Assembly (NCBI GenBank): GCA_037576195.1
Contig: CM075102.1
Coordinates: 42,280,745-42,344,744, forward strand
Length of the DNA: 64,000 nt
Reading direction: 5' to 3'
From: Phytoseiulus persimilis
Taxonomy: Eukaryota > Arthropoda > Arachnida > Mesostigmata > Phytoseiidae
This document shows, piece after piece, positions 28,201-39,225 of the stretch. The notes under the pieces were generated by a model. The model made no database searches. It was given only the letters and a program-made list of their open reading frames with translations, and had not been told where the DNA came from. The position numbers and the translations under genes were made by a program. The stretch's first letter is position 1, and the number at the start of each line of letters is the position of its first letter.

Positions 28201-31200
28201 GTTCACCAGTTCGGGCATCCACTGAGGGGCACGAAGAGTAGGCGAACGAGCAGTTTTTTTACGCGAGCACATGGATGAAACCGTGCCCTTTGGCTGGATG
28301 GCTCGAGTTAATCGAGCCATTCACCAAGTTCCTCTCGACAAACAAAAATAACTGCCGGCTCATCGCTGTCTCTCTCTCTCTCTTCCGAGCTTCCTCCCGT
28401 CCAGTCTACAATCTACGGATATAAACACATGCCTACCATGGAAAGAGTGAGGCGACATCCTCTGAACATGCTCTCCGAGCAGATGACGAGATGGGATGCC
28501 ATCCGCGCATGATGATCATGAGCGAATTCTCGTTTCATGAAAAATCCCACCATGACGATCTACCGATTTTTTTTCTATCGCGCCGAGTCCAAGATTTCGG
28601 ATCTCTGAACGCGTCAGGAAGAAGACTGGTTTCTTACGGCGTCGAACGTGACGAGCATGCGAGGATGGGATTTCTTCAGAATCCGTGGTCAAAGCTCCCT
28701 GGGTTCGCTGTTTTCTCCAGACTCATCCTTCGATCCCGGCAAGTTGACCAAGTAGGCTATACCCAAGGACGGTTTTTGTCGTTTCCGAAATCGCAAAGTT
28801 GCGTATGACCTGAGGGCTTTCGCATACTGCGGGTCTCCGATGGCATTCAGTTCTCCGGCTTTTCGATTACAGTTATCAATCGGCTGGCATCGAAGGGAAA
28901 CACGGGTGTGCTGCGAAAAGCTTCAAAATTTACGACTTCCGCATCCTCTTGAACGTTGCAATAGAAATGAGTCTTCTGTGCTCTCATTGAAACGTGAATA
29001 ACTTTGCTCCGAAGAACGTTCCATCCTATGAATCAGGTGAAATTCATCCCTGAAGCGCAGAGTGTGGAACTTGTAAGCCACTAGTCTCGTTCCTTTTCTC
29101 GACTCTCCGTTGCTCCTGCAAGTTTGATCATCGTTCTAGACGGACGCCGGAGTCAAAACGAACTTTTCGAGCAACGCCCGGGTTTCTGGAGTGTCGGAAT
29201 GGGAGGGAGGTTCGAGCTTGTCAAAAATTACGCTGGAAGAAGCAATTTCGAATGAGCTTTTATCTGACTGGCTCCAGGCGTGGGGCGTCAGTGGTTCCGG
29301 TCATCGCGTCGGGGCTTTGACCGGACCAACGTTGTTGCTGTTCTGAACGATGGTGTTGGTGGTGCTGTTGCCGCTGTAGGAATTACTGCAAGTCTCTAAT
29401 GTCGGCACGTCGTAAGGGCGATTTCAAACGCAGTCGAGGTCCCTAGCTGAGCTGTACAAATCAGCCTCTTGACGGAACGAACAGCCCGGCGTCTAAATGG
29501 ATATTGAGCGGACGGATGGTGAGCAGCTTGATTCTCGATGGGAGACAAACGTCAAAGTGGCGCGTAGAGGTTTTCTGTGCGAGCCACCAAAAGCTCACTT
29601 CAATTTGCAAGCCTTACGCAGTCAGTCAGACGAAAACAGGAACGACAGACCAACGCGTTTACGGGACTAACATTCGGTGGACGCTTCATTGCCAGGTCAT
29701 TCTTCTGAAAAACAAAAAAACTTCCGAATCCGTTCAGACAGCAGGTTTAGCGTCGTCAAGCAATGTTGTCCCCCTGAATTTAACAGATGGAGAGGAAGCA
29801 CCCCGTTCTCGGCTGGAAACTCATCAAGGCAGGCGACAACTTCATAGGTTCGCCTTATTTGCCTCGGAGTCATGTTAGATCGCGCTGGTCTTTGATTCCT
29901 GGCGCATCAAGGCTCGAAGAGCACCTGCGGTGTCTTAGTTCTCTTCCGGCGGCGTCGCCAGCGAACGAGGCAGAATCCACTTTCCTCAGCCGGTTTTCGA
30001 CTCCTATTTGACACATTTTCTCGGGGAGCTCCTCTCAGAGGGAAAACCGATCATTTGCTCCATATTGAGGAACCTGTCGAGAGGTCCCTCGTGAGGATAC
30101 GATTCGTGGAAGGCAGTGTCGTTGCTTCTTTTGAGAGATTCCTCCCGTAAAACGGGTTATGTTAGAGTGTTCGCAGAGCCTATGCAACCTTTCAGGACGG
30201 TGGGGTCGACTCGCATTTGGCGATCAAGATCCTGATGGTTTGAAAAAAGGATTCGAATGCTCGTCGAATGAGTCCTATTATTTGAACGAGTTACGCTGGA
30301 TAAGAGGAAAGTGAGCGCGGTGATACTCCGAATCACCTGAACGACACACCCAAGAACATCGTCATGAAAATCAGAGTGAAGACACTATCTGTTCAGGGGC
30401 AGTTATGTATCCTGCCATGGAATGAGAATCTCGCACTCATCGGGCTCAGGGCGCATGGTGCTCCCCTCTCGGAACGAAAACAGTCATGGAAACTGTCCTT
30501 CGAAACAATACCTCCGTCTTGAGGTCAATGATCATCCTGTCTTCCGACAGAAAGGAAGGGAGAAACGTTAGAAGGAAAAACACGTCGTGTGAAAATAATA
30601 CTGGGCGCCGAATGCATCCATTTCCTCGTTCGAAAGCGACTTCCGTTGCTCTGTAGCCTACTCCACGGAGGCCTCTGGTGGCATTCCATACACAGTGCCA
30701 TAACATTGCAAAGCTTCCTCAGCAATGAGGACTATCCACATAATTTCCTCGTTGTCCAGGAGAAAAAAGAAGGAAGACCAGGCCTCGATCTGTCAACGGA
30801 GGAGTCGAGGTGCCACGAACACGAGCTGATGGGAAAAGATGAGCCGTGTATATCATACAAACAGAAGGTTCTCAGGCTTCCAAAGATTCCTGGAATAAGT
30901 GTCGCATCCATCGAAATTTCTGTGACCATAGCATGCTCAATCACTGTAGAAAGCAGAATTCAGAAAAAAGAGACTGTGGCCGGCTGGGTTGGCTCTGATT
31001 GAGGTCCGATTCATTCGAGTCTGGGTTGAGGAATTCTCTCTGACGCGGCACTCCGCATGGCTGCGCATTCGATCCAGGCAACGATGCTGCTTGGAGATAA
31101 TTCCGAACACGACTGCTGTGGATTGTCCAGCGAAGTTCCCTCATGAGTCATGAGCCAAGTTGCCTTTTTTTTTCTCTTCCCTTCGAGTCTGCTGTCGGCC

Positions 31201-32489
31201 CGTGTCTATCAGGCAGTATGCGTCTAATAATAGTTGTATAATTTCAGCATCATTACAATAACAACAGCGAAACACCGTCGTTGGCGATGCTGAAGACGGC
31301 TAGCGTCGAGTCCCATGGCTTCGATGATGCTGTTCAGCAACATAAGCGGCAGCTTATAAAACAGAGGCGATAAATTGCGTATCGACTCGTCTGTCACAGT
31401 AACCGTTTTCCTTCTTGCTGACATTGTTTTCGCTGCAGTCGATGGCGCACGCGAAACGCTGCGGAATCACGCGGGTGGGAACGACCTTGGGAGTATATCG
31501 ACGGAAAACGAATATACACGGGTGGGACCGCCCTGTCGTCGAAACGTCAAGCAGGATCATGTCCTGGAGAACATCGGGCCGAGCATAGCGAAAAACACTA
31601 CGACATGGATTGGTGGGATCCATAGGAATTTACTCAGCGACCTGGAATGGGCTGTGGATTGCATGTACCTCTGGCTGATGTCGGTTTCGAACTTGGGACA
31701 CTGGTTCGCTGGCTATTCGATTCCGACAATTTGTTAAAATCCCAGAAGGCACTCCTGATTTGTTAGATTCCCCGATCCTCGCACTTCGTCTCGTCAAAGT
31801 CTGATGAACGAGAAAAGCTTTACCAGAGTTCTCTCCTACCACGAACTTCGAGACGCTATCCCGGAGAACGTTGTCATGAATTCAACGGCGCGCGAGGTTG
31901 ATGCTGCGATGCCGCCGCCTTTTCCGAATCGGTCGCATCACTCGCGGAAACCGTTCGCCGTTACGATGCTCGACGAAGTTCAATGTCAAAACGTTTATAG
32001 GAGGTGACCCGGCAAGGAACCCGAATAAGAACTCTGCCAGGCGAGAGGAGTCAATCACCTTGCTAAACGCTTTGAAATTTCAATGCCCTCCAGAGCACTA
32101 CCGTCAATGAACGATAGAAAAGTAGCTGAATGGCTTCTCCCACGGGAGAACGGACGAAAGTAGATGCCGCCACATGATCGATTCCGTTCAAAAGACGCGT
32201 TGCCGTTCCGAGCGGCAATCTGGTGGCAATCCCTGTCGCGATCCCTCAGCAGAGATTAGAACGAGATCGCTTCGAATCGATCACGCCGGTCGACGCTGCC
32301 GTGCGTTCCTTCACTACGGTGAGCGGCGCAAGGATCGCTGGGTTTCAACGTCGACCCCACAAATCTTAGAGCACTTGAATGAGAATACAAATGATCAACT
32401 AAGTTGATGTTCTCGGGCCAAAGGTGCCGTCACATGCTCTATTCAGCCTAACAGAGTATGATCAATAGATGGCTATAATCGAAGTTGGG
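22209..32489. other. No recognisable gene; one long unexplained open frame near 26 kb
   Basis: No known family was recognised. On the plus strand a frame is open from about 25640 to 26533, with the first in-window candidate start a GTG at 25703 and no early ATG. A 205-codon frame is open on the opposite strand over 25941-26558. Overlapping frames on both strands usually mark a stretch poor in stop codons rather than a gene, and the translated sequence shows no domain I can name. Acceptor-like tracts occur near 24880 and 27700-28010 without a coherent gene model. Confidence 0.45.
28369..28383. repeat. (TC)n microsatellite
   Basis: Seven and a half perfect TC units form a short simple repeat in otherwise unique sequence. 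Confidence 0.85.
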
Positions 32490-32816
32490 NNNNNNNNNNN
32501 NNNNNNNNNNNNNNNNNNNNNNNNNNNNNNNNNNNNNNNNNNNNNNNNNNNNNNNNNNNNNNNNNNNNNNNNNNNNNNNNNNNNNNNNNNNNNNNNNNNN
32601 NNNNNNNNNNNNNNNNNNNNNNNNNNNNNNNNNNNNNNNNNNNNNNNNNNNNNNNNNNNNNNNNNNNNNNNNNNNNNNNNNNNNNNNNNNNNNNNNNNNN
32701 NNNNNNNNNNNNNNNNNNNNNNNNNNNNNNNNNNNNNNNNNNNNNNNNNNNNNNNNNNNNNNNNNNNNNNNNNNNNNNNNNNNNNNNNNNNNNNNNNNNN
32801 NNNNNNNNNNNNNNNN
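32490..32816. other. Assembly gap (327 N)
   Basis: A run of 327 undetermined bases. It lies just where the window changes from apparently unique sequence on the left to dense repeats on the right, so the missing bases are probably repeat sequence that stopped the assembly. No open frame crossing it should be trusted. Confidence 1.
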
Positions 32817-33213
32817 CAGCCAATAGAAGGAATCGAATCCATAGAAGCTTCGCCCCGAGTTGGAATCCAAAGCGGTCGGAGTGGGAAAGAGCTCTTTTCT
32901 GACGTTTGAGATTCTGGCATCTGAGATTCCGGCATACGATACCCAGCCGCGGTGCCGCGCCGCACACGTCCGCGCTCGTCGCCAGGCGTTGCTCAGAAAC
33001 CCTACTTTCATGTTCAGGTTCTCGATTTCCTGCTCTCTCACGCAGATTTGTCGGTTGAAGAACCCCGAAGACAGATCTCGAGCCATCTTGTCAGCCGCCA
33101 TTCTCACGTGTATCTGTTGACCGTTCTGTCTTCCCTTCCTCCGTCTCCTTCCTCCCTGTACCGCCGGTTGACGGGCTGAGAACTCGCCATTTAGGCTGTT
33201 GTCCTCGCCGCTT
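32817..33213. other. No recognisable feature between gap and first repeat copy
   Basis: Nothing recognisable. The segment follows the gap and runs into the left edge of the first family A repeat copy, whose matching sequence in the 62-kb copy starts at about 33240. Confidence 0.4.
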
Positions 33214-34151
33214 TCAAAGCGAGGCCAAACGCACAAGTACCTGAGCCATTTCTGGCCCGGATGTAATAATGCAGATCCCACCCATCGGATCCGCGAGCCC
33301 ATTTTCCGCAGGGAATGAATGATTGCTCCGCCTCGCGCGGAATGTTCCCGGCCGATCATTCGCAGGGGCAGTGCGTCGCCCCATGCGAGAGGCATGAGGT
33401 TGGTTCTCAACACGCTTCCAGTTGTTTTTTCGGAGCTGAAGGAGTCCTGCGATCATGCACTGTTCAGTGGGGTCCACGTCTTCTCGTTCGTCGAGTGCTT
33501 CACATTGCGCCATCAAATCATAGTTGCTTCTCTTTCCTCATAGAGTTTTGTCAGGTGGGCCGCACAACGAGAGCGCAATAAATCTAGGGACAACCGCTCA
33601 TCCCAGATGACGAAGACGCGGATCGTTGGAAACCTCGAGTTTGGTCCGGTTTCCCGAAGCGATTTCCCGAAAACCCGTGCCAGAGGCACAAGATTCCCCG
33701 GGAACACTCGGCGCCTCCCCGAGAACTCTCGCTCTCGGATTCCCAATGATAGGGAACGAGCGACGGAAGGAGGAACGGCACTCGAGCCCCAAGGATTCCG
33801 AGCCACAACGGAGACAAAGCTCAGATCAGGCCGGTATCAAATTTTCCAAGATCTCAAGCTCAACTCTGTCTGAAAGTTGAGTTACCGCTCGGAGCTTCAC
33901 GGAATTCGGATTGCTCCTGCGCATGAAAACTTCAAACGACAAGATGTCCGAAGTCCGCTTCTGATTTTAGGCTAGAGAATCGCCCCTGCGCTGCCATGAG
34001 TCTCTTTTGATAGATCAAAATGAGATTGCGGTTTCTCAGCGGTTTGTTCGAGTGGATTTTGTCGATTCCAGCTTTATCAAGCAACCCGCCGCGTCAATCC
34101 ACAAATTCCGATCGTGTTTGTGGTGGCTCCTGAATAGGGGTCGCAAAAATC

Positions 34152-34613
34152 CACGAGTCCGAGTCCGGACTCGGACTCGCGAGTCCGGCGAGTCCTCGAG
34201 TCCAGGTGAGGGCGCAAAATCTCGGTTACGGGTTCGAGTCCGAAAATCTCTGATTCTGAGCTAGTACGATCGGAAACGGAGGCTGACTTTCGTTTGAGAA
34301 TCACTGACGAGAGGGATGATTCCGGGACCAGTCTGACCATACTTCGCCAAACCTGGAGGGATGATTCCGGGTCCAATCTGGCCAATACTTTCCAACTCTG
34401 GAGGGATGATTCCGGGACCAGTCTGTCCATACTTCGCCAAACCTGGAGGGATGATTCCGAGACCAATCTGACCATACTTTTCGAAAGCTGGAGGGGTGAT
34501 TCCGAGATCAAGGTCGGACTCGCTGGACTCGCGAGTCCGACGAGTCCAACGAGTCCAACGAGTCCAACAGATAAGGACTCGTCGGACTCGCGAGTCCGAG
34601 TCCGAGTCTGCGT
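34152..34613. repeat. 45-bp satellite array flanked by GAGTCC-rich palindromic arrays
   Basis: Five units begin with GGATGATT or GGGTGATT at exact 45-base spacing (34314, 34359, 34404, 34449, 34494) and share the core CTGACCATACTT. On both sides lie clusters of the hexamer GAGTCC and its complement GGACTC (34152-34208 and 34506-34611), which together form short perfect palindromes such as GAGTCCGGACTC. The array lies within family A copy 1, where other copies have none, so it is a later insertion or local expansion. Related 45-bp units occur at 43.05-43.95 kb. Confidence 0.85.
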
Positions 34614-34862
34614 CCCCTACTCCTGAAGTCCGCTGACATAGAAAGATGCTCTGAGATGCCTCAATCATCAAACGAGAAACTCCGAGGGGCACCTAACGAC
34701 CTGGAATGGTTCCCAATAAGAACGCTCCCTCACGATGTGTGGAGGAGGAGGGGCAATGTCTGATTTCGCCCTACCGAACCGTGTTGAAGCGACAAAATCG
34801 AACATCTTAGACACAACTGACAAGTTCCTCGGATCTTCATGACATCAGGCATTGCGGACGAC

Positions 34863-35125
34863 ATGGATCTCGAGCCTTTAATGAACTTGACTCTCCAAAT
34901 TGCAGCTGCCAGAGGAACTCTATAGAGCCGGTGAAGCAAACTGGGGGCACTCATTTTCTCGCAGAAGCAGACGAGACCAACCCGGAGCATTTTTACTAAA
35001 TCTGCAGGGCTCGGGCTATGCGCCCGGGTAGAGAGCAGCTCAAGAAAAGCACATGCCGTGTCGACGCTTCCTGAAATATTCAACGTTGGTCGCATTAGGA
35101 TCGTCGAATCGCTCTATTCGAAACC
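34863..35125 (+). pseudogene. Decayed inverted relative of the family A gene (copy 1)
   Basis: It starts at an ATG with the same opening as the intact family gene (Met-Asp-Leu-Glu) and lies downstream of a leader that aligns with the leader of the leftward gene at 36560-36760. Read in frame it has TAG and TGA stops about 22 codons in, then continues with a segment resembling the conserved T-L-x-x-[IL]-x-x-[AV]-G-R core of the intact protein. Similarity stops near 35125, where about 520 bases are deleted relative to copy 3. It is not a functional gene. Confidence 0.55.
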
Positions 35126-35898
35126 CCATGACACTCGGAAGAATCTCCTCCGGAGTCCAGACAGAAATGATTGGAATGAAGCTCTTCAGCTCTTCTCGCT
35201 CTGTCTGTGTTTTTGAGTCATCAACTCTAGGAGTTTGAAACCCTTTGTCCACTAACGACGTTGATTTATCGCGAGGCGAACGCTGTGAGTGTGCAAGCGT
35301 TCGCCCCGCTGGCCGTGAATGCTACCTCTAGAAAAGGTTGTGAATCTCCCGCAAAAATTTTCTCTCGGGCGAGTCTAATTCCGAGCCAAACCTCAACGTC
35401 ACAGTTGGAGGGGAAACTCTGTCGGGCCAGAGAGCAACGCTTTGATGCGAACAAGCGGTGATTCGATGGCTCCAGCTGAGGGGCAGCGAGTTATTGAAGA
35501 GGCCATCCACGCAAATACTCGAATGAGGTCTGGAATGCGATCTTCAGGGGTCTTCCTTCGCGCTCGCGGTGGGGTTACTCTCACGAGGTGCTCCCCCTGG
35601 ACTAATGAGATAGCCTCCATCCTCCACAAGGACGAGTGCGAGTGGTTGCGTCAGAGGTCTATCCTTGCCTGCATTTAATGCGCCTTGTCGGCCGGATTCC
35701 GTCTCGGCATACGTGATCCACTCATTTCATTCGGCGCATCATCTCATCGCGAACATTCATCCTTCGAGCAATTGCCTTCCCGGCTTTGAGCTATTCTTGA
35801 GCGGGCAAGGATCTGAGATGAATCCATCAAACATTCTTCTACAGGTAAGTTCGGAGGTTACAGACGGGGAGCGACGGGAGCATCTCCTCAACTGCCAA

Positions 35899-35904
35899 TT
35901 TATT
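35899..35904 (-). promoter_or_regulatory. Polyadenylation signal of family A gene, copy 1
   Basis: AATAAA on the minus strand (TTTATT on plus), about 120 bases past the stop codon. The same hexamer with similar surroundings occurs after the other four family A genes, which supports a real 3' end rather than a chance match. Confidence 0.55.
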
Positions 35905-36024
35905 CGAAAACAACGAGTTTCATTAACTTGACATCCATTTGATTGACTGATGTGGAAGTCGAATAAGAGTAAAATTTCCTCAATTATCAACATAATCACT
36001 CAACCGCCTTCGGTCGAGGGTTTG

Positions 36025-36558
36025 CTATGAACGCGACTTTGGTTTCCAAACAAGTCCGACTCCCATGCGGAGTGCAGGAAGTGGAGCGTCCATCTTCGAC
36101 CGCCGCCTTTTCGGCTTCGTTACTCGAGGAGGCACAGCGCGTTTCGACGGGACACTGTGAGATTGCAACGCTGGGAGCACACGACGGTGAAAGATTTCCT
36201 CGTTCTCGTAAATGATAGCCATCGGTTTGAAGGATTTGCTTGGCAGAAAGCGAGGTTTCTTGAAGAGGCTGGCACTAGGTCTCACCCTTGCACGAAACAT
36301 TTTTGTGAACTTGGCACGGCCTGCGTCGAGCAATTTACGAAGCGTCGTTATGGTGTTTCGTCTCATCGGGCTTGACTGCTTTCCTCCGGTCAGTGGCTTG
36401 AAACCTTGCGCATCCAGCTGAATGCTTCGGGCCGCTGCTGCTTCGGAAGCATCGCTCCCGCGGGAGGATGAGGGGCCACATGTTGGAATGCCGGTCTGGG
36501 AGAGCTTCGCTGGGAATTGCAACTTGGACAGAATTTTGATGAGAACCTCCATATCCAT
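36025..36558 (-). CDS. Family A basic protein, copy 1 (177 aa, unknown function)
   Basis: Single open frame, intronless, 177 residues. I do not recognise the family. The N-terminal 30 residues are mixed hydrophobic and acidic, the middle is Ser/Pro-rich, and from about residue 65 the protein is strongly Lys/Arg-rich. Conserved landmarks with the other copies are a T-T-L-R-K-L-L core followed by G-R and K-M-F-R-A, then P-S-K-S-F-K-P-M, and a basic tail ending near A-L-R-M-G-V. There is no signal peptide and no membrane segment, so a nuclear or nucleic-acid-binding protein is possible but this is inference. Copies 2b and 3 start six codons upstream with Met-Ser-Tyr; here that ATG is mutated, so I chose the internal Met-Asp-Met. 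A TTAAGTAC box lies about 70 bases upstream (36627-36634). It could also be the product of a non-autonomous transposon. Confidence 0.55.
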   Translation of the reverse strand: MDMEVLIKILSKLQFPAKLSQTGIPTCGPSSSRGSDASEAAAARSIQLDAQGFKPLTGGKQSSPMRRNTITTLRKLLDAGRAKFTKMFRARVRPSASLFKKPRFLPSKSFKPMAIIYENEEIFHRRVLPALQSHSVPSKRAVPPRVTKPKRRRSKMDAPLPALRMGVGLVWKPKSRS

Positions 36559-36892
36559 GTCGTATCAAATGGTTGAATACGGTTGAAGATCTGCTGAGCT
36601 TGTAGCTGCGGACCTGGCCTACATAGTTTAAGTACGGTTCTGGGGTGGGGGGCGGAGTCCGCCGCCTCCTCCTCCTCAAATCAAGGGAGAGTGTATCGCT
36701 TGGAACCCATCCCAGATCTGGAGGGTTTCTAGGTTCCCGCTGATTGCCCATATCGATCGATTTAGTGTTTATTGATCAGCTCCATGCTGTATTTTCATTC
36801 CAAACATAGCAGAAGCCGCTCAGTACGGGGCGATGGCTCAGGTGGTCGACGATGCGGTTATTCTTATTCTAGGACATACGCTCTGGGTTTTT

Positions 36893-37022
36893 CGTCCGTC
36901 CCTATGTCTCAAGTATTCTCTTGGTGTCGGATATCATTCTTGGCGTGCTCTCTTCGTGTAGTCCCAGTGATTTCTGTATTAAACACTCAGCATCTGGGAT
37001 TCATTCGCATTCGAGAAGCACA
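36893..37022 (-). pseudogene. LINE-A, 3' end of the ORF (left of the mariner)
   Basis: If the mariner and one copy of its TA are removed, this segment continues the reading frame of the LINE fragment at 38314-39103. The joined zinc-finger motif ends L-L-E-C and is followed, after a TGA that probably replaced an Arg codon, by a helix ending T-K-R-I-L-E-T and a TAG. This is the usual C-terminal tail after a CCHC finger in chelicerate LINEs. It is a pseudogene. Confidence 0.6.
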
Positions 37023-37024
37023 TA

Positions 37025-38311
37025 CCAGGTCTATTCCAATGAAAGTGCACACATTTTTTCTGGCAATTTTTTTTTATCGATCCGACGCAGAGAGCCTGAG
37101 ATCATTCGAAGTAGCTGCTCTCACTAGCCACACACTTCGCCCATCTATCGACTAGGTCGCGGATGCCCTTGCGGTAGAAGACTCCACCCTTGGACTCGAA
37201 CCAAGATTCGAGCCATTTGTTCAACTCGACAAAGTTTGGAAAGTGAGTGTCTTTCATCGCATGGCCCAAGGAGGCGAAAACGTGGTAGTCTGACGGAGCC
37301 AAGTCAGGAGAACATAGCGGGTGGGGTAGCTGCTCCCAGCGAAGACCGGCAAGAGTTTCCCGAGTAGATTTGGATGTGTGAGCCGGGGCGTTGTTGTGGA
37401 GCAAAATCGTTCGTTGCTTCCTGGTGGCGAAATGCGGTCGTTTCTCAGCTACCCCGCGCGTCAAATCGATGAGTTGTTGCTGGTAGCGTGCTGCATCGAC
37501 CGTTTCACCCGGTTTCAGGAGCTCGAAGTAGATCACGCCCTCCTGGTCCCACTAAACACACAGCATCGTCTTTTTTCCGAACTTGTTCGGCCTTGCAGTC
37601 GAAGGACCTGATCCCCCCGGGTTCACCTACGCTGCTTTTCACGCTGGGTTGTCGTACAACACCCACTTCTCATCGCTGGTTACGATCAAGTGCAGGAAAC
37701 CTTTTTTTTGTTGCCGCAGGAGCAGTTCTTGGCAAATGATCAAACGGGTGTTTTTCTGCTCTTCTGATAACTCATGAGGGACCCAGCGCCCGACCTTCCG
37801 GACCTTCCCCAGAGCCTTGAGTCGCTTCGAAAGGGCTGACTGAGTCACATTCAGCTGAGCGGCGAGCTCCTCTTGGGTCTGGCCACTGTATTCCTCCAGC
37901 AAACGCTCCAAGTTCTGGTCCTTTAACTTTTCTTGTGGTCTTCCCCGAGGTTCATTCTCAAGATCGATATCGCCTTCTCGGAACTTCTCGTACCAGTTGT
38001 AACACGTTCTCCGGCCCAGTGCATGCTCGGGATAGGCTTGAACGAGCAAATCGTGGGCTTCACTCGCTGATTTCCCCAATCGAAAGAAGGTCAAAAGCGA
38101 TGCCCGCAAATCGCGGGGTGACGGCACGTAATCGCTCATGTTCGAACGTACACCGAAAATCTCAGCGAACTCCAGGCGCCAATTTGATTTAGGCGCTGGA
38201 AAGCTTTACTCATGCAGTAAACAGCACTACCGATTTGGCGCGAAAATTTGAACCACAGGCTGCTTCAGCGCCATTCGAACAAAGAGTGCACTTTCATAGG
38301 AATAGACCTGG
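37025..38311 (-). mobile_element. Mariner (Mos1/mauritiana-type) DNA transposon, inactive
   Basis: The element is 1287 bases long. Its ends are 26-bp inverted repeats (37025-37050 and 38286-38311), differing at one position and beginning CCAGGT. It is flanked on both sides by TA (37023-37024 and 38312-38313), the target-site duplication of Tc1/mariner elements. It carries one transposase frame on the minus strand. Length, end sequence and a 345-codon frame all fit the mauritiana subfamily, in which Mos1 belongs. It lies inside a LINE reading frame, so it is younger than that LINE copy. Confidence 0.95.
37102..38139 (-). pseudogene. Mariner transposase, broken by three stop codons
   Basis: Counting through the stops the frame is 345 codons, the exact length of Mos1-type transposase, with no frameshift. 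The N-terminal paired helix-turn-helix region is intact and is followed by the W-V-P-H-E-L linker and the first catalytic Asp in T-S-D-E-K-W. In-frame stops are at 37639-37641 (TGA), 37627-37629 (TAG) and 37552-37554 (TAG). The second catalytic Asp, normally in H-D-N-A, reads Asn (37393-37395). The third, in S-P-D-L-A-P-S-D-Y-H, is kept. The protein would be truncated near residue 166 and catalytically dead. All four lesions are G:C to A:T changes. The element could still be moved in trans, since both ends look intact. Confidence 0.93.
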
Positions 38312-38313
38312 TA

Positions 38314-39103
38314 TCCCATGGTTTCGTCCTCCTTTCCACATCGTGGGCAGGTCGCTTCCATGTTTATGTTTCTCGACCTGTATTTCCCAGTCTGTAGACA
38401 TCCCACTTTGGCATTCTCGAGCCGTCGACTGCCTCTACTGTTATCATGGACGTGTTCGATAATTCCTCGATATTTTTTGAAATTACCATATCGCTCAAGA
38501 GTTATTTTACGACATTCCCTCCTGCCATTCCTCAACCAGCCTTATGGTATACTCATCGTCTCCTCTCATGTCCCTTGTAGCTTCTGAGACCCATCCTTGC
38601 CTCGCCGATTGACAGTTCTTCCAACTTTGTGTATTCGCATCGTTCCTCGACCTGCTTAATTCTTTCCTTCGAGAAGGTTTCTGTCCTTGTGCCCTCCAGC
38701 ATGGTGTGCATCGCTTCTGGCCACCTGGCTCCATTCATTTCGCTCATTCTGGCACAGCACAAGAGTCTCGAGTGCCTCGAAGGACGACCATACTGGTTCT
38801 CCGTCTACGAATTCGACAGCGGTGTTCGTGTTCGGTTGTCCCAAGGCCTATCGTCTTGCTTCGCGTTCCAGGTTTCCGAACCGCTGCCGCGATTCAACGG
38901 GCATGATTGTGACCGAATCGGCATACTTTAGTGCTTGATCTTGGTGACTTCAAACCTGTTGACTGAATAGCGATTTCCCGTGCATTTGCCTGATCACTTT
39001 CCCTGCTTTTTCCTCCCAGATCTTCCCCTGTTCTTGCAGGTAGTTTTTCTTGTTGCAGAGCGTGATTCATATGTATCCGTACAAGTCGAGTACCGGTATA
39101 AGT
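38314..39103 (-). pseudogene. LINE-A, region after the RT with C-terminal zinc finger
   Basis: Minus-strand fragments in several frames reproduce the post-RT part of a LINE type common in chelicerates. In order: a Y-L-Q-E-Q-G-K-I-W-E-E-K-A helix, an N-R-F-E-V-T-K segment, a block beginning L-K-Y-A-D-S-V-T, a W-S-S-F-E-A motif, and a finger with C-P-R-C-G and E-D-E-T. At the finger's His position there is Tyr, at the TA used by the mariner. Stops and frameshifts show it is dead. The gypsy element at 39104-41771 separates it from its RT palm (41772-41990) and the mariner separates it from its last exon segment. Confidence 0.65.
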
Positions 39104-39225
39104 TGAAGCGTGTCCGGGAATAGAGAGCTCGGTTCATCTAGACAGCGCAGCCATAGGATGAATTCAGTGACCCCGTTGTCACGAGTACATAACGATCTTG
39201 CCACGACCAGCGCTGGCCCGCTGCA
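39104..39225 (-). repeat. 3' LTR of the gypsy element
   Basis: About 122 bases. It aligns with the 5' LTR through the shared stretches AAGATCG and GAGTTCTC/GAGCTCTC and through the shared end CCCG(G)ACACGCTT. It abuts the polypurine tract at 39226-39237. The edges are uncertain by a few bases. Confidence 0.65.

Larger units (their letters stand above)
33214..36765 (-). repeat. Family A composite repeat, copy 1
   Basis: The sequence can be aligned by eye, in pieces, to five other places in this window. Its left part (33240-33890 and 33970-34140) matches 62217-63160. The middle (34690-35250) matches 59870-60300 and 60811-60870. The right part (35740-36760) matches 60880-61860 and 52370-53330. 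Within the copy lie a decayed rightward relative of the family gene (34863-35125), a 45-bp satellite insertion (34152-34613), about 550 bases found in no other copy (roughly 35190-35745), and the intact leftward gene (36025-36558). About 520 bases present in copy 3 (60296-60818) are missing here. I see no transposase and no defined inverted ends, so the class of repeat is open: an old non-autonomous element or a locally duplicated gene block. Confidence 0.75.

Noticed and set aside
1-32489. CRISPR array, tRNA, rRNA or bacterial-type operon
   Set aside because: No regularly spaced direct repeats, no tRNA T-loop plus acceptor pairing, no rRNA signature and no tightly packed genes.
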